From: Rhodospirillaceae bacterium | GTDB taxonomy: Bacteria; Pseudomonadota; Alphaproteobacteria; Kiloniellales; DSM-21159 | Length of the DNA: 64,000 nt | Reading direction: 5' to 3' | NCBI GenBank assembly: GCA_006969625.1 | Contig: CP030885.1 | Span: 2,243,430 to 2,307,429 of the forward strand | Shown here: positions 51,707 through 61,647 of the stretch, in pieces | How positions within the stretch are numbered: position 1 is the first letter of the stretch | Layout of the letters: every line of letters begins with the position of its first letter | Notes under the pieces: generated by a model | Told to the model about the DNA's origin: nothing | Seen by the model: the letters and a program-made list of their open reading frames with translations, nothing else | The model's database searches: none | Made by a program: the position numbers and the translations under genes

Positions 51707-51850
51707 CTACCAGCCGATGGCGCCGGTGAGCAGGCCGAGGCCGAGCACGGCGAGTGTGCCGCCGACCGTGAGGGCGAGCAGCATGGCGATCATTGCCTCG
51801 ATGGCGCGGCCCAAGGCGCGGTCGATCCAGGCGTAGGTCTGCAGCGACAT
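51707..51850 (-). CDS. Small membrane protein, 47 residues
   Basis: A tiny frame beginning MSLQTYAWIDRALGRAIEAM and continuing into one hydrophobic helix (IAMLLALTVGGTLAVLGLGL, then LTGAIGW). The ATG at 51850 has AGAGGA 8 bases upstream. Composition (amphipathic N-terminus, then one membrane segment) is protein-like. I do not recognise a family. It lies downstream of rpoH on the same strand and beside another small membrane protein. Confidence 0.55.
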   Translation of the reverse strand: MSLQTYAWIDRALGRAIEAMIAMLLALTVGGTLAVLGLGLLTGAIGW

Positions 51851-51977
51851 CTTTCGGGTCCTCTCTGCGGCGGACCCATGGGGTGGTCCGCGGCCTCGTG
51901 CATGCCCGGAAGATGGCCGCTCCCTGCCCCTCGGCTTGTGAGGGCCGCCACAGGCGGTCTCGGAGCTGTGAGGTGCC

Positions 51978-52175
51978 TCACAGAACCAGCAGTAAAAGGG
52001 CGACGGCCAGCGCTGCCAGGCCCCAGTAGACCAGCAGCACGAGCAGGCCTTCGCGCGACAGCAGCAGGGCGAAGGCGCGGCGGTCCCCGGTCGCGCCGGG
52101 GGCCCGAAACACGATCGCCGCCGCGACCACGAGGGCCGCGACGGCGATCAGGACCAGGCCGGCGCGCAGCAGCAT
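51978..52175 (-). CDS. Small membrane protein, 65 residues
   Basis: A short protein with two hydrophobic helices: MLLRAGLVLIAVAALVVAAA near the start and LLVLLVYWGLAALAVALLLL at the end, joined by a basic loop (GDRRAFALLLSREG). I do not recognise the family. It lies 39 bases after the rpoH stop and 127 bases before the 47-residue membrane protein, all on the minus strand, so the three may share a transcript. Confidence 0.6.
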   Translation of the reverse strand: MLLRAGLVLIAVAALVVAAAIVFRAPGATGDRRAFALLLSREGLLVLLVYWGLAALAVALLLLVL

Positions 52176-52214
52176 CGCGTGGCTGCGGCCGGCCGTCGGT
52201 CGGTGCTCTGCGCG

Positions 52215-53129
52215 TTACGCAGCGAGCGCCGGCGGGTGGTTGCGTCCGATCAGGCCGCGGTCGGCCGCGGCCCGGCGGGTGGCGGCCGCCAGCTTTTCCA
52301 GGGCGCGCGCCTCGATCTGGCGGATACGCTCGCGCGACACGCCGTAGACCTGGCTCAGCTCCTCCAGGGTGCGCGGCTCCTCGCTGAGTCGGCGCTCCTG
52401 CAGGATGTGCCGCTCGCGATCGTTCAGGCCCGCCATCGCGCTGTCGAGCAGCAGCCGGCGCTTGTCGCGCTCGTCCTCGTCGGCGATCAGCGCCTCCGGC
52501 GTCGGGGCCTGATCGTCGGTCAGGAAGTCCATCCGCGAGTCCTCGCCCTCGGAGGTGAGCGGCGCGTCCAGCGAGACGTCGCCGATGCCCAGCCGCTGGT
52601 CCATCTCGCGCACGTCGTTCTCCGAAACGCCGAGCGTATCGGCGATCTCGGTGACCGCCTCGCCCGAAAGCTCGCCAGTCTCGCCGAGTTGCGCGCGCTT
52701 GGCCTTCATGCGGCGCAGGTTGAAGAACAGCTTCTTCTGGTCGCCAGTGCGCACGGTGCGCACGATCGAGCCGCTCTTCAGCACGAGCTCGTGCATGGAG
52801 GCGCGGATCCACCAGGCGGCGTAGGTGGCAAAGCGCACCTGCCGTTCCGGGTCGTAGCGCTGAGCCGCCTGCATCAGCCCGACATTGCCCTCCGCGATGA
52901 GGTCCTCGATCGGCACCCCGTAACCGCGCAGGCCGCGGGCCAGCTTGATCACGAGCCGTAGATGGCTACCCAGCAGCTTGTTGAGGGCCGCATGGTCGCC
53001 GGTCTCGCGCCAGCGCGAGACCAGCTCGTTCTCTTCCGGCTGCGTCAGCAGGGGATAGCGGGCCGCTTCGGCCATCAGCATATCCAGCTCGCTGCGCTGG
53101 GTGCGGTCCTTGATGTTCCTATTCGCCAT
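52215..53129 (-). CDS. rpoH: Heat-shock sigma factor RpoH
   Basis: A 304-residue sigma-32. The ATG at 53129 is preceded by AGGAGAAGTGCC. Region 2 (about 45-115) has LIAEGNVGLMQAAQRYDPER and VRFATYAAWWIRASMHELVL. The RpoH box, unique to sigma-32, is intact as QKKLFFNLRRMKAKRAQLGE near residue 130. Region 4 (about 225-285) has RTLEELSQVYGVSRERIRQI. It directs RNA polymerase to heat-shock promoters. Alphaproteobacteria often have two rpoH genes, and I cannot tell which this is. A dual promoter lies about 120 bases upstream. Confidence 0.94.
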   Translation of the reverse strand: MANRNIKDRTQRSELDMLMAEAARYPLLTQPEENELVSRWRETGDHAALNKLLGSHLRLVIKLARGLRGYGVPIEDLIAEGNVGLMQAAQRYDPERQVRFATYAAWWIRASMHELVLKSGSIVRTVRTGDQKKLFFNLRRMKAKRAQLGETGELSGEAVTEIADTLGVSENDVREMDQRLGIGDVSLDAPLTSEGEDSRMDFLTDDQAPTPEALIADEDERDKRRLLLDSAMAGLNDRERHILQERRLSEEPRTLEELSQVYGVSRERIRQIEARALEKLAAATRRAAADRGLIGRNHPPALAA

Positions 53130-53250
53130 GGCACTTCTCCTCTTCCGGCGCGGGTTGGAGTGCGCCCCGGCGGCACCCGCACAATGGCCGAGTAGCCGCA
53201 CGGTCGCCCGCACGCCGCTTTCCGACGATCCTGTTCGGAAGTCACGCCGG

Positions 53251-53281
53251 AGTATATGGAACGCGCTTAGAACATTTCAAG
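53251..53281 (-). promoter_or_regulatory. Overlapping sigma-70 and sigma-32 type promoter of rpoH
   Basis: On the minus strand TTGAAA (53280-53275) and TATACT (53256-53251) are 18 bases apart, a fair sigma-70 promoter. The same stretch reads CTTGAAA (53281-53275) then CCATATA (53259-53253), which matches the RpoH-type CTTG-N18-CCATAT layout of alphaproteobacteria. The predicted leader is about 115 bases. This would allow both basal and self-induced expression. Confidence 0.6.
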
Positions 53282-53347
53282 TTTCCGATGCATCTGCTTG
53301 CCGTTTCGTTACGGGCCAGCCTTAACGCTCGAGTCCGCGTGACGCGT

Positions 53348-53638
53348 TCATGCCGCCATCTGACGCTTGAAGGCCTCCCACGTGACGGCCGGCCAGACCT
53401 CGGTGTGGGCCTGCGCTTCGCGGCGAACGATCTGCGAGACTTGGGCCGCGGTCTCCGAATCCGGTGATTCGAACAAGTCCAGATAGTCGTATGGCCCTAG
53501 AATCACGAAGCTTTCGCGCCATTCGACCCGCGGGCAAGCGGCCGCGACAGCAGTCTTGACGCGACGCTCCAGATCGAGTGGATCGTGCTGAGACATTGCG
53601 GCCGGTTCGACGCGGGTCAACAGGACGAATGTGGACAT
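53348..53638 (-). CDS. GYD-domain protein
   Basis: A 96-residue soluble protein from the ATG at 53638, with AGGGAG about 12 bases and AAGG about 3 bases upstream. It starts MSTFVLLTRVEPAAMSQHDP and holds WRESFVILGPYDYLDLFESP with the GxYDxxxxxE-type signature of GYD proteins (GPYDYLDLFESPD). The family is small, ferredoxin-like and of unknown function. Its start is 167 bases from the divergent cobD start; the stop lies 219 bases upstream of the rpoH start. Confidence 0.78.
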   Translation of the reverse strand: MSTFVLLTRVEPAAMSQHDPLDLERRVKTAVAAACPRVEWRESFVILGPYDYLDLFESPDSETAAQVSQIVRREAQAHTEVWPAVTWEAFKRQMAA

Positions 53639-53804
53639 TACCTTGCTCCCTCGGTATGGGCGCACGCGCGCTGCGCATGCCTGCGGTCGGACTTTCCTCT
53701 CACTCAACGCCCGGAGCAGGGTCCTTGATGCACGTCGACCGTCGTTCCCTGCCGCTTTCGACGTGGTGCAGGCCGCCGGGCGGCGAGCCCGCCGGACAGG
53801 TGCC

Positions 53805-54773
53805 GTGAGCGCGCCGGACGCCCTCTGGATCCTGCTCGGCGCCTTGATCATGGACGCCCTGCTGGGCGACCCGGACTGGCTTTGGCGGCGCGCGCCGCAT
53901 CCGGTGGTCCTTGCGGGCCGCGCCGTCGCCTTTCTCGACCGACGCCTGAACGATCCGCGCCTGGCGTCTGGCCGGCGGCGCGGCCACGGCGTCTTCGCCG
54001 TCGCACTGCTGGCCGTCGTCAGTGCCGCGCTCGGCCTGGCCCTGCACGACCTCGCCACGGCCCTGCCCTTCGGCTGGCTGCTGGAGCTGGCCCTCGTCTT
54101 CGTGCTGCTGGCGCAGAACAGTCTCTATCGGCACGTGGCCGCGGTCGCCGCCGGCTTCCAGGCGGAGGGTCTGGCCGGTGCGCGGGCCGCCGTGCGCCAT
54201 ATCGTCGGCCGCGACCCGGAGGCGCTGGACGAGGCCGGCGTCAGCCGGGCAGCGATCGAGAGCCTGGCCGAGAACTTCTCCGACGGCGTGGTTGCGCCGG
54301 CGCTGTGGTACGCTCTGCTCGGCCTGCCGGGTCTCTTCGCCTACAAGGCGATCAACACGGCGGACTCGATGATCGGCCACAAGACCGCGGCCCATCGCGA
54401 ATTCGGTTGGGCGGCGGCGCGGCTCGACGACCTAGTCAACCTCCCGGCCTCGCGCCTCTCCGCCCTGCTGATCGCCCTCGCCGGCCTGCCGCACGGGCGC
54501 TGGCGCAGCGCCTGGCGTGCGGTCTTCGCCGACGCCGCCTGGCATCGCTCGCCGAATGCCGGCTGGCCCGAGGCGGCGATGGCCGGCGCCCTCGGCATCG
54601 CGCTGGCCGGACCGCGCAGCTATCACGGCGAGCCGGTCGAGGATGCCTGGATGAACGCCGGCGGCCGTCGCGCCGTGCGTCCCGACGACATCGAGCGCGG
54701 ACTACGGCTGTACCTGCGCGCCTGCCTGGCCGGATGGCTCCTGGTCGCCGCGGCCGCCCTGCTCATCGGCTAG
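53805..54773 (+). CDS. cobD: Adenosylcobinamide-phosphate synthase CobD/CbiB
   Basis: A 322-residue membrane protein that attaches the aminopropanol arm to adenosylcobyric acid. The GTG at 53805 gives [20 protein letters not shown], the conserved first helix; the open frame further upstream is not family-like. Diagnostic text is [20 protein letters not shown] near residue 20, [24 protein letters not shown] (here [20 protein letters not shown]) near 150, and [20 protein letters not shown] near 185. It is convergent with cobQ, overlapping by 11 bases, and apart from the rest of the minus-strand cob genes. Confidence 0.94.
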   Translation: MSAPDALWILLGALIMDALLGDPDWLWRRAPHPVVLAGRAVAFLDRRLNDPRLASGRRRGHGVFAVALLAVVSAALGLALHDLATALPFGWLLELALVFVLLAQNSLYRHVAAVAAGFQAEGLAGARAAVRHIVGRDPEALDEAGVSRAAIESLAENFSDGVVAPALWYALLGLPGLFAYKAINTADSMIGHKTAAHREFGWAAARLDDLVNLPASRLSALLIALAGLPHGRWRSAWRAVFADAAWHRSPNAGWPEAAMAGALGIALAGPRSYHGEPVEDAWMNAGGRRAVRPDDIERGLRLYLRACLAGWLLVAAAALLIG

Positions 54774-56232
54774 CCGCGATCTTCCAGAATTCATTGAGGG
54801 ACAGGTGCCGGAGGAGATGCTCCGCCAACGCCTCGAGCGTATCCTCGACGGCGGCCTCGAAGCCGACCGCGGCAAAGTCCTTCGCGCCCAAGTCGGCGAG
54901 GAAGGCGCGGCGGAAGCCGTCGGCGGCGAAAAGGCCGTGCAGGTAACTGCCCATCGCCCGGCCGTCGCGCGAGACGGCGCCCTCGCCGCGCCCCTCGACC
55001 TCGAGCCAGGGTCGGGCGCGGTCCGGCCCCTCGGTGACGCCGATGTGCATCTCGTAGCCGCGAATTGGCTCGCCGCTCGCCAGGTGACGTCCTTCGACCT
55101 CGACAAGGCGCTTTTCCGGCCTCATGCGGGTCTCCAGGTCGAGCAGCCCAAGTCCCTCCGCACTGCCGGCCGGTCCCTCGATGCCCTCGGGGTCGTGCAG
55201 GCGCCGGCCGAGCATCTGGTAGCCGCCGCACAGGCCGAGCACGCGGCCGCCGCGCCGGATATGGGCCGCCAGGTCGATATCCCAGCCCTGCTGCCGCAGG
55301 AACGCCAGGTCTCCCAGGGTCGACTTGGAGCCCGGGAGGATCACCAGGTCGGCGTCACCCGGCAGTGCCTCTCCTGATGGCACGATCGTGAGACGCACCG
55401 AGGGCTCCAGCTTCAGCGGGTCGAGGTCGTCGAAGTTGGCAATTCGGGAAAGGCGCGGGACGGCGACGTGCAGCGGCCCGTCGCCGTGGCCGCCCGCCCC
55501 CTCGAGGGCCACCGCGTCCTCGGCCGGAAGCCGGCCGGCCCGGTCGAAGTAGGGCACGACACCGAGGCTTGGCCATGCGGTTCGTTTGGTAATGATCGCA
55601 AGGCCGTCATCGAACAGGCTGACATCGCCTCTGAACTTGTTAATCAGGTACCCGCGCACCCGCGCCCGCTCCGCCTCGGGCAGGACGGCATGGGTGCCGA
55701 CGAGACTGGCGATGACGCCGCCGCGGTCGATGTCGGCGACCAGCAGGACCGGCAGGTCCGCCGCCTCGGCAAAGCCCATGTTGGCAATGTCTCCGGCGCG
55801 CAGGTTGACCTCGGCCGGACTGCCGGCGCCCTCGACCAGAATCAGGTCGGCATCCGTTTCCAGGCGCCTGTAGCTCTCCAGAACGGCCTGCAGAAGCTGA
55901 GGTTTGAGCCTCTGGTACTCGCGCGCTTTGGCGGTGGCGATTCGCCGGCCGCATAGCACCACCTGAGCACCGACCTCGCTTTCCGGCTTCAGCAGCACCG
56001 GATTCATGTCGACGCTCGGCGGCACGCCGCAGGCGCGCGCCTGCAGGGCCTGGGCGCGGCCGATTTCGCCGCCCTCGGCGGTCACGGCCGCGTTGTTCGA
56101 CATGTTCTGCGGCTTGAAGGGGCGTACCCGTAGGCCCTGACGGGCGAACAGCCGGCATAGCCCGGCGACCAGGAGCGACTTGCCGACGTCGGAGCCGGTG
56201 CCCTGCAACATCAGGGCCGGGGTTCGGGCCAT
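54763..56232 (-). CDS. cobQ: Cobyric acid synthase CobQ
   Basis: A 489-residue glutamine amidotransferase that amidates four side chains of adenosylcobyrinic a,c-diamide. The N-terminal synthetase domain has [20 protein letters not shown] (P-loop-like) and [20 protein letters not shown]. The C-terminal glutaminase domain (about 245-440) has the Cys nucleophile in [20 protein letters not shown] near 335 and the His in [18 protein letters not shown] near 430. The ATG at 56232 lies 5 bases after the cobO stop. It is the last gene of the cobU-cobW-cobN-cobO-cobQ series. Confidence 0.96.
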   Translation of the reverse strand: MARTPALMLQGTGSDVGKSLLVAGLCRLFARQGLRVRPFKPQNMSNNAAVTAEGGEIGRAQALQARACGVPPSVDMNPVLLKPESEVGAQVVLCGRRIATAKAREYQRLKPQLLQAVLESYRRLETDADLILVEGAGSPAEVNLRAGDIANMGFAEAADLPVLLVADIDRGGVIASLVGTHAVLPEAERARVRGYLINKFRGDVSLFDDGLAIITKRTAWPSLGVVPYFDRAGRLPAEDAVALEGAGGHGDGPLHVAVPRLSRIANFDDLDPLKLEPSVRLTIVPSGEALPGDADLVILPGSKSTLGDLAFLRQQGWDIDLAAHIRRGGRVLGLCGGYQMLGRRLHDPEGIEGPAGSAEGLGLLDLETRMRPEKRLVEVEGRHLASGEPIRGYEMHIGVTEGPDRARPWLEVEGRGEGAVSRDGRAMGSYLHGLFAADGFRRAFLADLGAKDFAAVGFEAAVEDTLEALAEHLLRHLSLNEFWKIAASR

Positions 56233-56237
56233 CTCGG

Positions 56238-56861
56238 CTAGAACTCGATGCCGGCCTGCGCCTTCACGCCGCTGCGGAAGGGGTGCTTCACCAGGCTCAT
56301 CTCGGTCACCAAGTCGGCGGCCTCGAGCAGAGGCTCCTTGGCGTTCCGCCCTGTGACGATGACGTGGGTGTCGGGGTGGCGCACCGCCAGCCCCTCCAAC
56401 ACCTCCTCGAGCGGCAGATAGTCGTAGCGCAGCACGATGTTCAGCTCGTCCAGCAGCACCAGCCTGTAGGACGGATCGGCCAGCAGCGCCCCGGCGGCCT
56501 CCCAGGCGGCGCGGGCGGCGGCGATGTCGCGCTGGCGGTCCTGGGTCTCCCAGGTAAAGCCCTCGCCCATCGTGCGCACCGTGACCTGGTCGGCAAAGGC
56601 CTCCAGCACGCGGCGTTCGCCAGTTTCCCACTTGCCCTTGACGAACTGCACGATGCCGACCTTGAAGCCGTGACCGAGCGCACGCATGACCATGCCGAAG
56701 GCCGCCGTCGACTTGCCCTTGCCCTTGCCGGTGTGGACGATCAGCAGCCCCTTCTCGATGGTCTTGGTGGCGACGATCTTGTCGCGCGCCGCCTTCTTCT
56801 TGGCCATCTTCTCGGCGTGGCGCGCGTCGATCTCTGCCTCGCTCATTCCCTCGGTCTTCAC
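56238..56861 (-). CDS. cobO: Cob(I)yrinic acid a,c-diamide adenosyltransferase CobO
   Basis: A 207-residue adenosyltransferase (BtuR/CobA type) that puts the 5'-deoxyadenosyl group on the corrin cobalt using ATP. The GTG at 56861 overlaps the cobN stop (GTGA); an ATG at 56846 would also work. The P-loop is [20 protein letters not shown] near residue 43. [20 protein letters not shown] and [15 protein letters not shown] are conserved, and the C-terminal [20 protein letters not shown] with GIEF is the usual ending. Confidence 0.95.
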   Translation of the reverse strand: MKTEGMSEAEIDARHAEKMAKKKAARDKIVATKTIEKGLLIVHTGKGKGKSTAAFGMVMRALGHGFKVGIVQFVKGKWETGERRVLEAFADQVTVRTMGEGFTWETQDRQRDIAAARAAWEAAGALLADPSYRLVLLDELNIVLRYDYLPLEEVLEGLAVRHPDTHVIVTGRNAKEPLLEAADLVTEMSLVKHPFRSGVKAQAGIEF

Positions 56862-59800
56862 CGCCCGTCTCCTCCGCTCAGCGCTTCGAGACGATGATAG
56901 GCGGCGTTGGCGCGCGGACGCCAGAGACCGCGGTCGATCGCCTCCTTGAAACGCGCCGCCAGTTCCGTCAGCGCCGCGGGGTTGGCCTCGGCCAGGAAGG
57001 CCTGCACCTCGCCCTCGTCGAGGTAGGCCTCGTAGAGCGCCTCGAAGTGCTGGTCGCTGACCGCGTGGGTCGTGGCGGCGAAGGCGAAGAGGTAGTCGAG
57101 CGTCGCAGCGATCTCGAAGGCGCCTTTGTAGCCGTGGCGCATCACCCCGGCGATCCACTTGGGGTTGGCCGCCCGTCCGCGCACGATCCGTCCGATCTCC
57201 TCCTCCAGGGTACGGATCACCGGCCGCTCCGGGCGGGAGTGGTCATTGTGGTAAACGCGCGGGGACTCACCGCGCGCCGCCTCTACCGCGGCATGCAGGC
57301 CGCCCTCGAACTGGTAGTAGTCGTCGGAATCCAGCAGGTCATGCTCGCGGTTGTCCTGGTTGTGCAGCACCGCCTCGACGCCGGCCAGGCGGCGTCGGAA
57401 GGTCTCGCCCTCCGCCAGGCCCTCGGCGTCGGCGCCATAGGCATAGCCGCCCCAGACCGTGAAGGCCTCGGCGAGGTCGGCCGCTGTCCGCCAGCCCTTC
57501 TCGTCGATCAGCGCCTGCAGCCCGGCGCCATAGGCGCCCGGCTTGGAGCCGAAGACGCGGAAGGTCGCCCGGCGCCGCGCCGCGGCCTCGTCGAGACCTG
57601 CCGCCGTCAGCTCGGCGACCTCGGCCCGCGCCTTGGCGGCCAGTGGGTTCATGGCCGGCGGCTCGTCGAGGGCGGCGACCTGCCGCACGGCGGCGTCGAA
57701 CAGCTCGATCTGCGCCGGAAAGGCGTCTCGGAAAAAACCGGAGACGCGCAGCGTGACGTCGACCCGCGGCCGGTCGAGCAGCGACAGCGGCAGGATCTCG
57801 AAGCCGGTGACCCGGCGCGAAGCGGTATCCCAGGTCGGTCGCACGCCCATCAGCGCCAGCGCCTGCGCCAGGTCGTCGCCGCCGGTGCGCATGTTCGCCG
57901 TGCCCCAGGCGGAGAGCGCTACGCTCGTCGGCCAGCAGCCCTGTTGCTGCCGGTGGCGCTCCAGCAGCAGGCAGGCCGACTTCCAGCCGAGTTGCCAGGC
58001 CGCCGGCGTCGGCACCACGCGGGTATCGACGGAATAGAAGTTGCGGCCGGTGGGCAGCACCTCCGGCCGGCCGCGGGTCGGCGCGCCGCTCGGTCCCGGT
58101 GCCACGAACTCTCCGTTCAGGCCCGTCAGCAGCCCGGCCAACTCGGCGGTGCCACAGCCTTTCACGAGCGTTCGCAGCTGGCCGTTCAGGTAGCTCAGAA
58201 CGGCCGCAGTGCGCGCCCAGTCCGCATCCGCCGGCCGGCCGTCGACCAGGGCTTGGGCCAGCGCCTCGAGGCGCTCGAGCGTGTCGCCGTTGGTCCGCCA
58301 ACTGCCTTCGGCCAGTGCGGCTAGGACATCCGGCTTCGGGCCCGCGAAGGCATCGCCGAGGCTGCAGGTCAGCGGATCGAAGCCTTCCAGGCCGAGGTCG
58401 GCCGCCAGCGCCCGGTGCAGCGAGGCATGGCGCCCATGCCCGTCGCCGCGCGGCAGACGCACCAGGGCGACCATCAGGTCCCGGAGCTGCACTCCGCCAG
58501 GCGCTCGCCCGAAGACGTGCAGGCCGTCGCGGATCTGCAATTCCTTCAGTTCGCACAGGTGGTTGTCGAGCTTGGCGAGGGCGCTGTCGGTCGGCTCGTC
58601 GGGCGCGATCCCACAGTCGCGGTCGAGCCCGAGGCCGCGGGTGGCGTCCAGGATCTGGCCGCGCAGCACCTCGAGCCGGCGCGGGTCGACGCCCGCGGCC
58701 TCGTAGTACTCGTCGACCAGAGCCTCCAGGTCGGCGAGCGGCCCATAGGTCTCGGCGCGCGTCAGCGGCGGCGTCAGGTGGTCGAGGATGACCGCCTGGG
58801 CGCGCCGCTTGGCCTGGGTGCCCTCGCCGGGATCGTTGACGATGAAGGGGTAGAGATGCGGCAGCGGCCCGAGGACCGCTTCGGGAAAGCAGTTCTTCGA
58901 GAGCGCCAGGGCCTTGCCCGGCAGCCACTCCAGGTTGCCGTGCTTGCCGAAGTGGACGACCGCCTGCACGCCGGCGACGTGCTGCAGCCAGAGATAGAAG
59001 GCGAAGTAGCCGTGCGGCGGCACCAGGTCGGGGCTGTGGTAGGTCGCCACGGGATCGATGTTGTAGCCGCGCGCCGGCTGCACCCCGACCAGCACCTTGC
59101 CGAAGCGGTGCAGCGCCAGCCGGAAGGCGCCGTCCGAAACGAAAGGATCGGTCTCCGGCGCGCCCCAGGCCTCCGCCACGGCCTCCTGCACCGCCTGCGG
59201 CAGCGCGGCGAAGAGACGCCGGTAGGTAGCGAGGTCGAGCGCGACGCCGCCGTCGCGCGCTTCGCGCCGGGCATTCGTCGGACCGGCCTGCAACTGGCGG
59301 ATCAAGGCCTGACCGTCGGCCGGCAGCATGCCCAGGTCGTAGCCCGCCGCCGCCATGGCCTGCAGCGCGGCGTGCGTCGCCGCCGGGGTGTCCAGCCCGA
59401 CGCCGTTGCCCAGCCGACCGTCGCGGTTCGGGTAGTTGGCGAGCAGCACCGCCACACGCCGCTCGCCCGGCGGTGTCGCCGCCAGATCGCTCCACCCCCG
59501 CGCCAGCGCGGCGGTGAAGGCGATGCGGTCGGGCACCGGCTTGTGCCGGACGACCGCGCATTGGGTCGCGTCGTCGCGCCGCGCCTCGGTCTTGAAGGAG
59601 ACGGCGCGCGCCAGGATCCGCCCGTCGACTTCGGGCAGCGCCACGTTCATGGCGATGTCGCGCGCCGACAGGCCTGCCGTGCCGCTGCGCCATCGGCCCT
59701 CGCTGGAGCCAGCCAGCACGACCTGCAGCACCGGCCCCGGCACTGCGTCGAAGGGTGTCTCCGCCCGCGCGGCACCGGGCGCGGACAGCGCGAAGCCGGT

Positions 59801-60595
59801 GCAGTTCAGCACCATCCGGGCGCCGGACTCGGCCAGCAGCAGGCGCACGGTCTCGGCGCACAGCGTGTCCTTGAGGGATTGGGCGTAGACCGGCACGGCG
59901 TTCAGCCCCTCGGCCTGCAACGCCGCGATCAAGGCGTCGATCGGTGCCAGGTCGCCGGCCTGCACCAGCGCGCGATAGAAGGCGAGCGCGACCGCTGGTG
60001 CCGCCGGATCGCGCCACTGTCCGCGCAGCGCCGCCAGGTCGGGGGACGCCAGGCCCGGCCAGTAGAGGCCGGCGCGCAGCAGCGGCGCCGGTTCGTCCCA
60101 GGAAGCCGGATGGCCAAGCAGATCCGCGGCGTAGGCCAGCAGGTTGGCCGCGTTGTCCGGTCCGCCCTCCAGGCAATAGCGCCAGAGGCGGTCGTAGGCC
60201 TCGGCGGAGACGGTGCTGGCGGCGGCGAGTTGCGCGTCCGGCTTGTCGTCGCCAGGGAGGATCGCGAGCGCCTGGCCGGTCTCGGCGGCGGCGACGCGCA
60301 ACTGCTCGACGCCGTAGGGCCAGTAGCCCTGACCGCCCAAAAGGCGGACGACGACCAGACCCGCATGCCGGACCACCTGCTCGACGTAGAGGTCAACGGA
60401 CATGGGATGGCCGAGCTGCAGCAGGTTGGCGAGCCGCAGGCTCGGGCCCTGCGGCCGGCGCCGCCGCGCCTCGGCAAGCAGCGCCAGTTCGCTGTCGGCG
60501 GCGGACAGAAAGACGATGTCGCCCGGGCTCTGGCCCAGGTCGACCGCTTCCGTCCCGTCCCCGGTTTCGCCCGGCGTGGCCGCCAGCAGGTGCAT
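56858..60595 (-). CDS. cobN: Cobaltochelatase large subunit CobN
   Basis: A 1245-residue CobN, the usual size for the ATP-dependent, aerobic-pathway chelatase that inserts cobalt into hydrogenobyrinic a,c-diamide. Family text includes [20 protein letters not shown] near residue 395, [20 protein letters not shown] near 540, [20 protein letters not shown] near 585, and [20 protein letters not shown] near 685. The partners CobS and CobT are not in the window. It follows cobW with one shared base and overlaps cobO by 4 bases. Its antisense and shifted frames stay open over long stretches because of high GC; these are not genes. Confidence 0.96.
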   Translation of the reverse strand: MHLLAATPGETGDGTEAVDLGQSPGDIVFLSAADSELALLAEARRRRPQGPSLRLANLLQLGHPMSVDLYVEQVVRHAGLVVVRLLGGQGYWPYGVEQLRVAAAETGQALAILPGDDKPDAQLAAASTVSAEAYDRLWRYCLEGGPDNAANLLAYAADLLGHPASWDEPAPLLRAGLYWPGLASPDLAALRGQWRDPAAPAVALAFYRALVQAGDLAPIDALIAALQAEGLNAVPVYAQSLKDTLCAETVRLLLAESGARMVLNCTGFALSAPGAARAETPFDAVPGPVLQVVLAGSSEGRWRSGTAGLSARDIAMNVALPEVDGRILARAVSFKTEARRDDATQCAVVRHKPVPDRIAFTAALARGWSDLAATPPGERRVAVLLANYPNRDGRLGNGVGLDTPAATHAALQAMAAAGYDLGMLPADGQALIRQLQAGPTNARREARDGGVALDLATYRRLFAALPQAVQEAVAEAWGAPETDPFVSDGAFRLALHRFGKVLVGVQPARGYNIDPVATYHSPDLVPPHGYFAFYLWLQHVAGVQAVVHFGKHGNLEWLPGKALALSKNCFPEAVLGPLPHLYPFIVNDPGEGTQAKRRAQAVILDHLTPPLTRAETYGPLADLEALVDEYYEAAGVDPRRLEVLRGQILDATRGLGLDRDCGIAPDEPTDSALAKLDNHLCELKELQIRDGLHVFGRAPGGVQLRDLMVALVRLPRGDGHGRHASLHRALAADLGLEGFDPLTCSLGDAFAGPKPDVLAALAEGSWRTNGDTLERLEALAQALVDGRPADADWARTAAVLSYLNGQLRTLVKGCGTAELAGLLTGLNGEFVAPGPSGAPTRGRPEVLPTGRNFYSVDTRVVPTPAAWQLGWKSACLLLERHRQQQGCWPTSVALSAWGTANMRTGGDDLAQALALMGVRPTWDTASRRVTGFEILPLSLLDRPRVDVTLRVSGFFRDAFPAQIELFDAAVRQVAALDEPPAMNPLAAKARAEVAELTAAGLDEAAARRRATFRVFGSKPGAYGAGLQALIDEKGWRTAADLAEAFTVWGGYAYGADAEGLAEGETFRRRLAGVEAVLHNQDNREHDLLDSDDYYQFEGGLHAAVEAARGESPRVYHNDHSRPERPVIRTLEEEIGRIVRGRAANPKWIAGVMRHGYKGAFEIAATLDYLFAFAATTHAVSDQHFEALYEAYLDEGEVQAFLAEANPAALTELAARFKEAIDRGLWRPRANAAYHRLEALSGGDGR

Positions 60596-61647
60596 CAGGC
60601 GGGCTCGCGCTCGCCGGTGTGAAGCGTTGCGCGGATGCCGGTCTCGTCCATGCCGCGGCCGCCGATCACCACCAGCCGGCTGCCCCGCCGCTCCGAGGGG
60701 TGCCAGTCGCGGTCGTAGTAGGTCTCGATGCGCGGCCCGACCCCCTGCACGACCAGCCGCATCGGCTTGCCAGCGACCTCGGCGAAACCCTTGATGCGGT
60801 AGATGTCGTGTGCGGCGACGACCGGCTGCAGCCGGGCGATCAGCTCCTGCGGGCTCGCCACCGCCCCCAGCTCGACCGCGAAGCTGGCGAAGTCGTCATG
60901 GTCGTGGTCGTCGTGGTCCTCGTGGTGCGACGGCCGGGCGGCCAGGTCGTCCTCCGCCGCTGCGGTCAGGCCCAGCAGCACGGCGGGATCGACCGCGCCA
61001 TGGCTGGCGTGCAGCAGCTTGACGCCCGGGCGCATGTCGCGCCGCGCGGCGGTCTCGACGTCCGCCAGGGTCCCGGGCGCCAGGAGGTCGACCTTGTTGA
61101 GCACGACCAAATCGGCGCAGGCCACCTGTTCCTCGAACAGCTCTTCAAGCGGGCTTTCGTGGTCCAGATTGGCGTCGGCGGCGCGCTGCGCCTGCACGGC
61201 AGCGGGGTCGCCGGCGAAGCGCCCGGCCGCCACCGCCGGCGCATCGACCAAAGCCACCACGCCATCCACGGTGACGCGCGTGCGTACCTCCGGCCAGGCG
61301 AAGGCCTTGACCAACGGCTTGGGCAGCGCGAGGCCGGAGGTTTCGATGACGATGTGCTCGGGTGGTGCCGCACGGGCCAGCAGCGCCTGGATCGTCGGCA
61401 GGAAGTCGTCCGCCACGGTGCAGCAGATGCAGCCGTTGGCCAGCTCGATGACGTCCTCGTCTGCGCAGGCTTCGATGCCGCAGCCCCGCACGATCTCGCC
61501 GTCGACTCCCAGGTCTCCGAACTCGTTGATGACCAGCGCGATCCGGCGTCCTCCGGCGTTCTGCAGCAGATGCCGAATCGTCGTGGTCTTGCCGGCGCCG
61601 AGGAAGCCGGTGAGGATGGTGGCGGGTATTTTTTGCATTTTCTTCAA
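60595..61647 (-). CDS. cobW: CobW-type metallochaperone GTPase
   Basis: A 350-residue G3E GTPase. P-loop ILTGFLGAGKTTTIRHLL at residues 11-28; metal motif NGCICCTVADDF near residue 71 (CxCC, binding a divalent metal); GTPase text ETSGLALPKPLV and VLNKVDLLAPG (NKxD) near 182. A His/Asp-rich linker near residues 240-255 (HHEDHDDHDHDD) precedes the C-terminal CobW domain (about 260-345; IYRIKGFAEVAGKPMRLVVQ). CobW is thought to deliver cobalt to CobN during aerobic B12 synthesis. It overlaps cobU by 4 bases and cobN by one base. Confidence 0.95.
   Translation of the reverse strand: MKKMQKIPATILTGFLGAGKTTTIRHLLQNAGGRRIALVINEFGDLGVDGEIVRGCGIEACADEDVIELANGCICCTVADDFLPTIQALLARAAPPEHIVIETSGLALPKPLVKAFAWPEVRTRVTVDGVVALVDAPAVAAGRFAGDPAAVQAQRAADANLDHESPLEELFEEQVACADLVVLNKVDLLAPGTLADVETAARRDMRPGVKLLHASHGAVDPAVLLGLTAAAEDDLAARPSHHEDHDDHDHDDFASFAVELGAVASPQELIARLQPVVAAHDIYRIKGFAEVAGKPMRLVVQGVGPRIETYYDRDWHPSERRGSRLVVIGGRGMDETGIRATLHTGEREPA

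Noticed and set aside
56858..60622. Very long open frames on both strands over cobN
   Set aside because: High GC keeps shadow frames open. Their translations are Arg/Ala/Pro-rich and lack motifs, while the minus-strand 1245-residue frame matches CobN throughout.
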